DNA of 64,000 bases from Bacillota bacterium (GTDB taxonomy: Bacteria > Bacillota > Clostridia > Christensenellales > SZUA-584): contig JAEYOE010000001.1 in the NCBI GenBank assembly GCA_023412005.1, forward strand, positions 62,001 through 126,000. The letters run 5' to 3'. This document shows, piece after piece, positions 16,734 to 24,081 of this stretch (the first letter of the stretch is position 1; every line of letters begins with the position of its first letter). The notes under the pieces are model-generated. The model saw only the letters and a program-made list of their open reading frames with translations, was not told where the DNA came from and searched no databases. The position numbers and the translations under genes are program-made.

Positions 16734-17063
16734 ATGCCGTTGTATCCAATGAAATTTGCGTTTACACCGGGCGAGAACGAGCGCATAGAGGCTGTTGTGA
16801 GCGTGCCCAAAGAGCAGCGTGCCATTGTTCACGGCACGGTATATGATACGGACTCGAATCGTGTTCCCGATGCGGTGGTGCGCCTTTTTTTATGCGACGG
16901 CGTAAATCTTACGCCTGTGGCAGATGCGTTTACAGATGGTGACGGTGAGTTCGTTTTCGGGCCGGTGGAAGCGGGTAAAAGCTATCTGGTTAAAGTGTAT
17001 GTCAACGGTGCTATACTGCGAGAATTAACGATACGACCGAAAAAATTAAAAAACAAATCATAA
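16734..17063 (+). CDS. Small protein with a carboxypeptidase-regulatory/Ig-like beta-sandwich domain
   Basis: A 109-residue protein with one beta-sandwich domain: AIVHGTVYDTDSNRVPDAVV, then AFTDGDGEFVFGPVEAGKSY and a last strand before a basic tail. This matches the carboxypeptidase-regulatory-like/CNA-B pattern of GxVxDxxGxPVxxAxV and TDxxGxFxF. It has no signal peptide or membrane segment, so it is probably cytoplasmic, which is unusual for this fold in bacteria. The start at the second of two adjacent ATGs (16734) gives GAGAGGTG four-base spacing. It lies 16 bases after the previous gene and 52 bases before the pseudokinase. Confidence 0.75.
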   Translation: MPLYPMKFAFTPGENERIEAVVSVPKEQRAIVHGTVYDTDSNRVPDAVVRLFLCDGVNLTPVADAFTDGDGEFVFGPVEAGKSYLVKVYVNGAILRELTIRPKKLKNKS

Positions 17064-17115
17064 AACCATTGAATTTCTATCGCCGCCCTTATATACTTTA
17101 AAAAACAGTATATAT

Positions 17116-18417
17116 ATGGGGTCGAAGACAATTTTGGGAGAATATATTGACGAGGGTCAGGCAGTTCAGAATCAAGTAGACGCTGAGCTTTTTGCCATAT
17201 TACCCGTGGTGGAGCAGGTGCGAACCCTGCACGCTAAAGGACAGTATGGCTTTGATATCTGTCCGCAAAATATCGTCATGACGCGACGCGGTGCACAGCT
17301 GCGCGTCAGAAATATCGCATTAAGCCCAAACGGTGCCAGCATATACAGGCCGGGCTATTCACCGCGTGAACGGTATATGGGCGGGGCACTCGGCCCTTGG
17401 ACGGATGTTTATGCCATCAGTTCGCTGGTGTACACGGCCATGACGGGGCTGCTTCTTCCGTCGTCGTTTGAGCGCGGCAAAGCCGAACCGCTGTTTTGCG
17501 GCCTGAACGAAAAGTACCGCGAGCTGGAAGACGCTGTGGCGCAAGGGTTATCGCCGGAGGCATCGGCAAGGCCACGGTCTCTTGATGCGCTGTCGGTGCA
17601 GATACGGGACTGTCTTATCGGGTATGCTCCGGCGGAAAAGCGCAAACCCAAAAAAGCACCGGGCCGCAAACGCATGATCGCTGCGGTTGTCATTTCGGCA
17701 CTGTTGCTGTTAAGCGGTGCGGTGCTTGTGAATGAGATCAATTATTCGCAGGCCGATGCACACGCCAAAGCGGGAGAATTTGAGCTTGCACAAAATAGCT
17801 TAAAGGGCGTGTTTTCGTTTTATAAGGATGCACAGCAGTTAAACGACTATGCTGGTGCGGGCAAGAGGCTTGCCAGCGGTGATTATGCCGCGGCGGCTCA
17901 AGACTTTACGGCGCTGGGTGAATACAGAGATTCCAAAGATATGTTCAAAGAGACGGCTTACCGGCACGCCCGGGCGCTGAACGAGCAGGGAAAACTGCCC
18001 GAGGCGGAGCAGCTGCTGCAGACTATCAAAGAATACAAGGATGCGGGCTCGTTGCTTAAACAGATCAGCTATCAAATAGGCGGCATGTACCGTGAAGCCG
18101 GGCTATATCTGTCGGCATTGCAAGCGTATACAAATGCAGAGGTTTATGCCGATGCGTCGGCGATGGCGGCGCAGATGAAGGGCAAGCTATATGAGGCGGG
18201 GCTGGTCGCCATAACTAAGGGCGATGCGAAGACGGCGGCACAGTATTTTGCCGCGATACCCGGCTATGAGAAGGCGGATGAACTGAATCAGCTTACGGCG
18301 CTGCTGGTGCGTGTTGAGAGCGGAGATGCGATTTCGCAGGATGAATACGGGTTTATCATGGGCTTTGCGGATTGGGTGGATTTATCGGCCTATGCGGATG
18401 CACTGACGGGCTATTGA
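17116..18417 (+). CDS. N-lobe-less pseudokinase with membrane span and tandem helical repeats
   Basis: Residues about 30-170 match only the C-lobe of a bacterial Ser/Thr kinase: LHAKGQYGFDICPQNIV aligns with the catalytic loop (HRD replaced by GFD; Pro and Asn kept), RNIALS stands where DFG should be, YSPRERY replaces the activation-segment APE, and TDVYAISSLVYTAMTG and ARPRS are the later helices. There is no glycine-rich loop, no ATP-anchoring lysine and no DFG, so it cannot be a normal kinase. A basic stretch and one membrane helix (about 188-206) precede some 200 residues of TPR-like helical repeats with recurring YRDS/YKDA turns, probably outside the cell. The ATG has no clear ribosome binding site. 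Confidence 0.8.
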   Translation: MGSKTILGEYIDEGQAVQNQVDAELFAILPVVEQVRTLHAKGQYGFDICPQNIVMTRRGAQLRVRNIALSPNGASIYRPGYSPRERYMGGALGPWTDVYAISSLVYTAMTGLLLPSSFERGKAEPLFCGLNEKYRELEDAVAQGLSPEASARPRSLDALSVQIRDCLIGYAPAEKRKPKKAPGRKRMIAAVVISALLLLSGAVLVNEINYSQADAHAKAGEFELAQNSLKGVFSFYKDAQQLNDYAGAGKRLASGDYAAAAQDFTALGEYRDSKDMFKETAYRHARALNEQGKLPEAEQLLQTIKEYKDAGSLLKQISYQIGGMYREAGLYLSALQAYTNAEVYADASAMAAQMKGKLYEAGLVAITKGDAKTAAQYFAAIPGYEKADELNQLTALLVRVESGDAISQDEYGFIMGFADWVDLSAYADALTGY

Positions 18418-18465
18418 TACCGAAGTATTGACACTAGATTTGTACGGGTTGGTGAGCAGCCATTG

Positions 18466-18557
18466 TTGTCATTCTGAACCCAAGAGGGTGAAGAATCCCA
18501 TGAGATAAAGCACCGTACATAGGATTCCTCTTCCGCTTACCTCCATCGGAATGACAA
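18466..18557. repeat. Palindromic repeat related to family A
   Basis: Its ends are TTGTCATTCTGA (18466-18477) and TCGGAATGACAA (18546-18557), an inverted pair with one mismatch. Inside, GAATCCCATG and CATAGGATTC are also inverted. The architecture (GTCATT...AATCCCATG...) is that of the family A copies at 3.4 and 13.7 kb, but the sequence is clearly diverged. Confidence 0.7.
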
Positions 18558-18624
18558 ACAAAGGTCTATCTAAAAACTGTAACGGCTTAGCGCCTTTTTT
18601 TATTTCCCCACGCTCGCGTATTTC

Positions 18625-18633
18625 TGTTATAAT
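18625..18633 (+). promoter_or_regulatory. Extended -10 promoter of apgM
   Basis: TGTTATAAT: a TG followed by one base and a perfect TATAAT (18628-18633). No strong -35 is visible, as is common for extended -10 promoters. It predicts a leader of about 170 bases before apgM. Confidence 0.55.
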
Positions 18634-18639
18634 ACATAG

Positions 18640-18800
18640 CAACAGGCAGGCTTTGTACACCCAACTCGGCCGTCTGTGTCAGCCAATGAATCAAAGGCAA
18701 ACAGGCTGTTTCGGCAGCGGAAGCTGCACAGCCGGTTTTGACTTCAGCGTAAAAGGGTGTCCGCCGCGTGCGGATCAAATATATGAAGCGTTACATCAAA
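18640..18800 (+). promoter_or_regulatory. Structured 5' leader of apgM, function unknown
   Basis: The leader holds a strong two-part hairpin: GGCTGT (18704-18709) with ACAGCC (18728-18733), and inside it GCAGC (18714-18718) with GCTGC (18723-18727) around a GGAA loop. A second hairpin is TCCGC (18760-18764) with GCGGA (18770-18774). GGTTTTG follows the first hairpin but is a poor U tract. It does not show the conserved core of any riboswitch or T-box I know. Confidence 0.4.
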
Positions 18801-18810
18801 GGAGAAAGAC

Positions 18811-19968
18811 ATGAAACAATTCACAGTTGTGCTTGATGGCATTGCGGATAGGCCGCAAAGCAAGCTCGGCGGAAAAACGCCCATGGAGGCAGCCAATACG
18901 CCTGGGCTTGATGCGCTAGCTGCAAAATCGAAAGTGGGTACTGTGCGCACAATTCCCGAAGGGATGGAGGTCGGCAGTGCGGTCGCGAATATGAATCTGC
19001 TCGGGTACGATCCCGCAGCATGCTACAAAGGCCGTGCGGTCCTTGAGGCGGCGGGTGCGGGGCTGCCCGTGAAGCAGGGCGCGCTCTACGTGCGCTGCAA
19101 CTTTGTGACGATAGAGGGCGATGATTTTGAAAACAGTGTGATGAAAAGCTACAGCGCGCACGATATCGACACGCATTTGGCACGCCCGCTCGTGGAGCGG
19201 CTGAACAAGGAGGTTTTCTCCGCGCCGTTTGAGCTAATCAACACGGATTCATTCCGCAACATACTTGTGGCAGAAGGCGAGGGAGAGTTGGCACCGAAGC
19301 TCTCATTCAAGCCCGCGCACGACATGATCGGCGGCACGGTGAAGGATTATCTGTACGACGACCCCGCCATGCAGCCGTATTTCGAGATGATGAAAAAAGC
19401 TTACGAGGTGCTCAAGCACGACAATAACACCAAGGCCAACGCGATTTGGTTCTGGGGAGCATCATACGCGCCCGCGTTTGAATCCTCGCTCGCGGGGCGG
19501 CGCGTGGTGCTCGCCGAGACCTCGCTGATGCGCGGCATATCGGCGCTGTCGGGTACCGACTGCATCACCACGCCCGAAGACAGCAGCTTTATAAAGTTTC
19601 TGCAGGACAAGACGCAAAATGCGCTTGCAGCGCTGGAGGAATACGATTATGCCTACATTCACATACAAAAGCTCGACGATTTGTCTCACGAGCTCGAAAT
19701 AGAAGAGAAGATGCACGCGATTGAGCTGATCGATACGCATTTCATCCGCCCGTTTTTTGCGCAGATGAAAGAGCCATACAGTGCAATCATCGTGTCTGAC
19801 CATTATACGTTTTCAGACAGCGGCGGGCACGGCGGTGATCCCGCACCGTTTATGCTGCTGGGTCACGGGGCGGGCGGCGGTCAGGGGCGCTTCACCGAGC
19901 AGTGCTGCCGCGATGCGAAATTCAGCGTGACAGCGCCGGAACTTGTCGCGCTGCAGCGGGAGGAATAG
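18811..19968 (+). CDS. apgM: Archaeal-type cofactor-independent phosphoglycerate mutase family protein
   Basis: Member of the ApgM branch of the alkaline phosphatase superfamily, interconverting 3- and 2-phosphoglycerate with bound metal. The metal-binding N terminus is VVLDGIADRP, the nucleophile Ser is in VGSAVANMNLLGYDP, and the C-terminal metal ligands are in VSDHYTFSDSGGHGGDP. Length 385 fits. AAGGAG precedes the ATG. Relatives of this subgroup in some bacteria have been proposed to be a non-orthologous homoserine kinase (ThrB3), so threonine synthesis is the main alternative; the neighbours do not decide it. It overlaps the next gene's ribosome binding site. Confidence 0.85.
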   Translation: MKQFTVVLDGIADRPQSKLGGKTPMEAANTPGLDALAAKSKVGTVRTIPEGMEVGSAVANMNLLGYDPAACYKGRAVLEAAGAGLPVKQGALYVRCNFVTIEGDDFENSVMKSYSAHDIDTHLARPLVERLNKEVFSAPFELINTDSFRNILVAEGEGELAPKLSFKPAHDMIGGTVKDYLYDDPAMQPYFEMMKKAYEVLKHDNNTKANAIWFWGASYAPAFESSLAGRRVVLAETSLMRGISALSGTDCITTPEDSSFIKFLQDKTQNALAALEEYDYAYIHIQKLDDLSHELEIEEKMHAIELIDTHFIRPFFAQMKEPYSAIIVSDHYTFSDSGGHGGDPAPFMLLGHGAGGGQGRFTEQCCRDAKFSVTAPELVALQREE

Positions 19969-19970
19969 TT

Positions 19971-21125
19971 GTGGGTTTTGAGTTTTGTACCGCACCGTGC
20001 ATCGTGTTTGATTGCGGTGCTGTGAAAAAGCTGCCGCAGATCTGCGCAGCTTACGGAAAGCATTTTTTAATCGTGACGGGCGGCAGCTCGCTCAAACGTT
20101 CGGGCGTGCTCGATGAGCTGCTCGGCGGCTTGACAAGCGAAGGCGTGGCCTGCGCGGTTTACGACGGCGTGACGGGTGAACCGACCGTTGACACGGTGGA
20201 CGCAGCCGTCAGGCTTGGCATGGCGCAGCATGCGGACGCGGTGCTCGGCATCGGCGGCGGCAGCGCGATGGATACAGCCAAGGCCGCGGCAGGCGTGATC
20301 ACCAACGGCGGCAGTGTGCGCCGATATCTTGAAGGCGTGGGCGACGGCGCAAAGCTGGCAGTGAGTCCGCTTCCATTCATCGCGGCGCCGACCACGGCAG
20401 GCACCGGCACGGAGGTCACGAAAAATGCGGTGATCATGTCGGCTGAAGAACAGTTTAAAGTGAGTATTCGAGACGACCGGCTGATGGCGCGCGTGGCGCT
20501 GGTTGACCCTGAGCTGACAATCGATGTGCCGCCCAAGGTCACGGCGGCCTCGGGTATGGATGCGATCTGCCAGCTGATTGAAAGCTTTACCACGCGCAGC
20601 GCGAACGACTTTTGCGACGCGATGGCGCTATATCACACGCCAAGGGCAATGGCCGCCTTGCGGCGTGCCTTCGCGGATGGCGGTGATTTGGCAGCGCGCG
20701 AAACGATGTCTCTTGCGGCGCTGGTCAGCGGTATGTGCCTCGCGAACGCGGGGCTGGGTGCGGCTCACGGTATCGGGGCGGGGCTCGGAGCGGTGCTTGG
20801 CATGACGCACGGTGTGGCATGCGGTATGCTGCTGCCGCATGTGATTCGATATAATCTCGCTCACGGCGTTACGAAATACGCAGCGCTCGCGCCTGCAATC
20901 TGCGGCTCTCATTTTAACAATGAGGCGGACGCGGCGCTGGCCGTTGCGGACGCGGTGGCGGCATTGTGCGCGGATTTGGGGCTGCCCGAACGGCTCGGCG
21001 CGCTCGGTGTAACGCAAGGCAATGCTGAAGCGTTGGCTGCTGCTTCCATGGGCTCGTCGATGAGCAAGAATCCCGTTGCGATATCAAAAGAAGAATGCCT
21101 TGAGTTCATATGTTCAATCATCTAA
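19971..21125 (+). CDS. Iron-containing alcohol dehydrogenase
   Basis: Group III (Fe-dependent) NAD(P)-dependent alcohol dehydrogenase. It shows the nucleotide-binding GIGGGSAMDTAKAAA, APTTAGTGTEVTKNAV, and the iron ligands: Asp in LVDPELTIDVPP and His residues in GLGAAHGIGAGLGAVLGMTHGVACGMLLPH. The GTG at 19971, just after the apgM stop, is chosen because GGGAGGAA (19958-19965) lies 5 bases before it; upstream in-frame codons read into apgM. Length 384 is typical. The substrate is not fixed; butanol, propanediol and related alcohols are all seen in this family. Confidence 0.9.
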   Translation: MGFEFCTAPCIVFDCGAVKKLPQICAAYGKHFLIVTGGSSLKRSGVLDELLGGLTSEGVACAVYDGVTGEPTVDTVDAAVRLGMAQHADAVLGIGGGSAMDTAKAAAGVITNGGSVRRYLEGVGDGAKLAVSPLPFIAAPTTAGTGTEVTKNAVIMSAEEQFKVSIRDDRLMARVALVDPELTIDVPPKVTAASGMDAICQLIESFTTRSANDFCDAMALYHTPRAMAALRRAFADGGDLAARETMSLAALVSGMCLANAGLGAAHGIGAGLGAVLGMTHGVACGMLLPHVIRYNLAHGVTKYAALAPAICGSHFNNEADAALAVADAVAALCADLGLPERLGALGVTQGNAEALAAASMGSSMSKNPVAISKEECLEFICSII

Positions 21126-21152
21126 ACATATGCATACGTTGAGGTGATGTGT

Positions 21153-21638
21153 GTGGAGATGAAGACGGTGCATACGCTCAGGGCTGCGGAAACCGTCGAA
21201 ATGCTGAGCGCCAGATACCGGATACCGGTATGCATGATCATGCGTGCCAATAGTATCAAAACCATGGGGGATTTCGAACGGTGCCGACGCATCAACATTC
21301 CGCGTATTTGCTACTGCAACCGGTGCGAGGGCAGCGATGATGCGGAATGGAAGGTTATCACAGCCGCAGCGGGCGATACGCTCTTCAGCCTCGCGCGTCA
21401 GCACGGTGTGACAATGCGCATACTGATGAAAGTCAATGGAATTGAAAACCCGGGCGGCATACGCGAAGGCGATAGCATCAAGATTCCGGTGATAACGGGC
21501 ATCATCTATTCGGTGCGCGAGGGCGAAACCATACAAGACATTGCCCGCCGCTGTGGCATACCAGCTGCGCATATCCGTGAAAGAAACCATCTTATGCCCG
21601 ATGAACCGGTGTTTGCCGGTATGCAGCTGGTGCTTTGA
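21153..21638 (+). CDS. Triple LysM-domain protein
   Basis: A 161-residue protein made of three LysM modules: residues about 4-48 (TVHTLRAAETVEMLSARYRI), 66-113 (ITAAAGDTLFSLARQHGV) and 116-160 (IYSVREGETIQDIARRCGI). LysM modules bind glycan chains of peptidoglycan or chitin. There is no signal peptide, as is common in spore-coat and spore-morphogenesis LysM proteins such as SafA, so a spore role is possible but only inferred. The GTG at 21153 fits GAGGTGAT (21141-21148) with normal spacing. The first module is more diverged and followed by a CYCNRC cysteine cluster. Confidence 0.82.
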   Translation: MEMKTVHTLRAAETVEMLSARYRIPVCMIMRANSIKTMGDFERCRRINIPRICYCNRCEGSDDAEWKVITAAAGDTLFSLARQHGVTMRILMKVNGIENPGGIREGDSIKIPVITGIIYSVREGETIQDIARRCGIPAAHIRERNHLMPDEPVFAGMQLVL

Positions 21639-21668
21639 TTAAACGGACGGATTGTGTGTATCTATCAA

Positions 21669-21697
21669 TTGTGCTGAAACAGGCTCTGTGTTAAAAT
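21669..21697 (+). promoter_or_regulatory. Promoter of the DUF4203-like pair
   Basis: TTGTGC (21669-21674) and TAAAAT (21692-21697) with a 17-base spacer and an extended TG one base before the -10. Confidence 0.6.
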
Positions 21698-21715
21698 ATT
21701 CTGGCGGAGGAAATA

Positions 21716-22318
21716 ATGGATAGTCAGCTCATTTCAATTGTCATACTCATCGTGGATCTTGCGCTTGGTGTGCTGTTCTGCTTTTTCGGTAATCGATGGC
21801 TCAAGGTGATTTTGGGCGTATATGGATTTGCAGCAGGCTTCTTGGTTGCGAACACGGTGCTGCCCATGTTCACATCGCTTGGCGGAACGACACTGCTGCT
21901 GGCGAGCCTTGCGGCGGGTGTCGTCGGCGCGCTGCTTTTCATATTCGTGCTGTATTTAGGTGTGTTCTTTATCGGTTTCGGCGCTGGCGTGATGCTAAGT
22001 ATGTTGATCGTCGACGTGTTGCAGCTCAACATATTAAGCTGGTATGTGTACATTCCCGCGCTGTTGCTTTGCTGCCTGCTGGGCGCGCTGACGCTGAATA
22101 ACAGGCGCTTGTTCATTGCGATATTTACATCGTTCATCGGCGCATCGGCACTGGCGCAGTTTGCCGGCCAAATTATCGGCGGTATACGAGCGCAGTCGCT
22201 CGTGCTGTATGATTCGCAGGCGACCTACAGCGCCTATTCCTCGGTGGTCTATCTGGTGGCTCTCGGGGTGCTGTTTGCGGCCGGTTTGATTGTGCAGCTG
22301 ACCGGCAAAAAACGTTAA
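21716..22318 (+). CDS. DUF4203/TMEM198-like multi-span membrane protein 1
   Basis: A 200-residue protein with about seven hydrophobic helices, Gly-rich turns and a start of the form ILIVDLALGVLFCFFGNRWLKVILGVYGFAAGF, the pattern of the DUF4203 family (bacterial relatives of TMEM198/TM7SF3). Biochemical function is unknown. GGAGG lies 5 bases upstream of the ATG. It forms a two-gene unit with a paralogue-like protein that starts 15 bases after its stop. Confidence 0.75.
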   Translation: MDSQLISIVILIVDLALGVLFCFFGNRWLKVILGVYGFAAGFLVANTVLPMFTSLGGTTLLLASLAAGVVGALLFIFVLYLGVFFIGFGAGVMLSMLIVDVLQLNILSWYVYIPALLLCCLLGALTLNNRRLFIAIFTSFIGASALAQFAGQIIGGIRAQSLVLYDSQATYSAYSSVVYLVALGVLFAAGLIVQLTGKKR

Positions 22319-22333
22319 CGGGGGAAAAGGGAG

Positions 22334-23020
22334 ATGAATCTGTCTGCAGTGGTGATGATTTGCGGCAGCGTTGCGGTGGTGCTGGGGTTACTGCATTGCT
22401 TTTTTGGGTACAAGCTGGCGCGGTTTTTGCTGCCTGTCAGCGGCGTGGCGGTGGCTGAAGGGCTGCTTTATATCATTGTGTTTGATAACTTGAAGCTCGA
22501 TTCCGTGAGCACGTGGCTTTTCTTCGTGGGCAGCGCCATCACGGTTTATCTGATACTGTTTTTCTTAAAGCGCATTGCGGGCTTTTTCCTTGGCGTTGTC
22601 GCGGGCGGCATGCTCTGCGTGCTGCTTGTTTATGCGCTGGGGCTGCATTCCATGCCGCTTTTGTATCCGGTATGCCTCACGCTCAGCGTGATGGCGGGGC
22701 TGTTTACGCTGGTTTACGAACGCAACATGGTGGTGATATCGACATCCGTAGCGGGCGCATACGGTGCGGCTTACTGCGGGCTGTTCTTGTTTCTCAACGG
22801 CGTAGACCCTGCTGGATTCGTGATTTACAACAACCTGCTGGTGCCGTTCGAGGTGTTCTTAAGAAGCAACGCGCTGCTGATCGGCGGCGTGGCGGTGGTA
22901 CTCATGGCTCTCGGTTTGTTTGCGCAGTTTTTCTGGACGGCGGGGCACCAACTGCTGTCAACGTCAGCATCGGCGAAAAAACAGCGGCCAAGAAGAAATG
23001 AGTTTGCGGATAGTATTTGA
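22334..23020 (+). CDS. DUF4203-like multi-span membrane protein 2
   Basis: A 228-residue protein with about seven membrane helices and a short basic cytoplasmic tail (SAKKQRPRRNE). Its N-terminal plan (VVLGLLHCFFGYKLARFLLPVSGVAVAEG) mirrors the preceding gene (LGVLFCFFGNRWLKVILGVYGFAAG), so the two look like diverged tandem duplicates that may form a heteromer. Function unknown. AAAAGGGAG precedes the ATG. A terminator follows 195 bases downstream. Confidence 0.75.
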   Translation: MNLSAVVMICGSVAVVLGLLHCFFGYKLARFLLPVSGVAVAEGLLYIIVFDNLKLDSVSTWLFFVGSAITVYLILFFLKRIAGFFLGVVAGGMLCVLLVYALGLHSMPLLYPVCLTLSVMAGLFTLVYERNMVVISTSVAGAYGAAYCGLFLFLNGVDPAGFVIYNNLLVPFEVFLRSNALLIGGVAVVLMALGLFAQFFWTAGHQLLSTSASAKKQRPRRNEFADSI

Positions 23021-23129
23021 AACAAAAGAGAATCGGGAACTCCAAACGCTGTGTGCTCTAAGCTGACATAAAGCTAAGAAACACGAAATGCCGGAGGGAA
23101 TGATCGGCTTTAAGTCAATTTCTCTCCCC

Positions 23130-23150
23130 CAGTCACCTATCGGTGACAGC
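23130..23150. repeat. Short remnant of the family B/C hairpin repeat
   Basis: CAGTCACCTATCGGTGACAG (23130-23149) contains the hairpin GTCACC-TATC-GGTGAC and matches the layout of the CAGTCGCC...GGCGACAGCTTC hairpins at 7.55 and 15.7-16.2 kb. Nothing else is seen in the 220-bp gap apart from the terminator. Confidence 0.5.
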
Positions 23151-23214
23151 CCCCAATCCACCCAGATGGATAGTCGTTAGAGGGGGCTCAAATGAGTTGT
23201 TTTTTTGAACGCTG

Positions 23215-23240
23215 AAGCGCACCAAACGGTGCGCTTTTTT
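23215..23240 (+). terminator. Terminator after the DUF4203-like pair
   Basis: AAGCGCACC (23215-23223), AAAC loop, GGTGCGCTT (23228-23236), then T's. It sits just before the stop of the convergent ferritin-like gene and may serve both strands weakly. Confidence 0.8.
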
Positions 23241-23242
23241 GC

Positions 23243-23785
23243 TTAATCCGTACAGTTGTTTTTGGCGTATAGGTAATTGTACAAACCCAGATGCCGCAGC
23301 TCATCGGTGATAATTTCAGTCAGCATATTGATATGACGTCGTTTCATCATCGCAAATAAAATTCTGCGGTATTTGGTCACGGCATTTTGTTCACCCATTA
23401 GCGCCTGCTTCAGCCCGGCACAATAGGATGCCGGCTGCTTGAACTCAGAAAGGGTAGGGGGCGGTAATGTCTTGCCGGTCAGTTCGTTATAGATTTTTCT
23501 GAACATTTCAAAATGATTAATTTCATTATCTCTTATGCCCGTAATCACCTTTTTGTCCTCATGGGAAGGCGCTTCCGCGATTAAAAAATCATAAAAGGCC
23601 CTGTCTTCCGATTCGCCGAGAACAGCTTGTTCTATAAGCATGAGCGCATCGGGCAGCGCAGACTTCGGCTCATATAGATCGTCCGGATCACTGTTCATTT
23701 TTCTTTGGGCATTGGCGATTTGTTGATAGCCGTATGGCATTGTGTACGCGAAATTTGACAACTCATATGGATAGATATATTGCAC
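23243..23785 (-). CDS. Ferritin-like di-iron domain protein
   Basis: A 180-residue four-helix-bundle protein. Its carboxylate/histidine ligands are placed as in rubrerythrin-type di-iron sites: GESEDRAFYDFL (helix 1), RDNEINHFEMF (ExxH, helix 2), LMGEQNAVTKYRRI (helix 3) and ITDELRHLGLY (ExxH, helix 4). It lacks a rubredoxin domain. The N-terminal segment (YIYPYELSNFAYTMPYGYQ) is Tyr- and Pro-rich and resembles those of some spore-coat-associated ferritin-like proteins, which is suggestive only. The start is GTG with AGGAGGTG at a 5-base spacing. Role: probably peroxide or iron handling. Confidence 0.8.
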   Translation of the reverse strand: MQYIYPYELSNFAYTMPYGYQQIANAQRKMNSDPDDLYEPKSALPDALMLIEQAVLGESEDRAFYDFLIAEAPSHEDKKVITGIRDNEINHFEMFRKIYNELTGKTLPPPTLSEFKQPASYCAGLKQALMGEQNAVTKYRRILFAMMKRRHINMLTEIITDELRHLGLYNYLYAKNNCTD

Positions 23786-23916
23786 GATGGCACCTCCTTT
23801 ATATTCTATATATTAACGTATGCATTAGCCGCCCAGATTGGTTCATATAACGCGCAGAGAATATGACCGATTGAGACACAGCGTATTATTAGCGGCGTAA
23901 AAACAGATAATCTATA

Positions 23917-23945
23917 TTGACAAAAGAAGGACATTGTCATAGTAT
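23917..23945 (+). promoter_or_regulatory. Promoter of iscSU
   Basis: TTGACA (23917-23922) and TAGTAT (23940-23945) with 17 bases between. TGACA at 23918-23922 is inverted as TGTCA at 23935-23939 inside the spacer, a possible operator. Confidence 0.6.
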
Positions 23946-24080
23946 AAATCCGATTTTTGGCGGCGGCGCATTTACGATGGCATCAACGCCTTGGTGGATA
24001 TCATTACACTGCAGGATGTGCTCGATGACGATAAAAAGCTTTCGGGGCAAAACCCGGGGACTAAGAATATAAGGTGTTAA
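23946..24080 (+). pseudogene. Possible decayed coding remnant upstream of iscS
   Basis: One frame stays open from about 23943 to TAA at 24078-24080 and reads WRRRIYDGINALVDIITLQD followed by VLDDDKKLSGQN, with coding-like composition. It has no ATG/GTG near its beginning and no ribosome binding site, and it starts right at the promoter. It looks like the 3' part of a lost gene or an untranslated leader; the family is not recognised. Confidence 0.3.
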
Positions 24081-24081
24081 T

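Noticed and set aside
18551..18814. 87-residue Cys-rich frame ending at the apgM start
   Set aside because: It begins inside a palindromic repeat, has no ribosome binding site and spans the structured leader.
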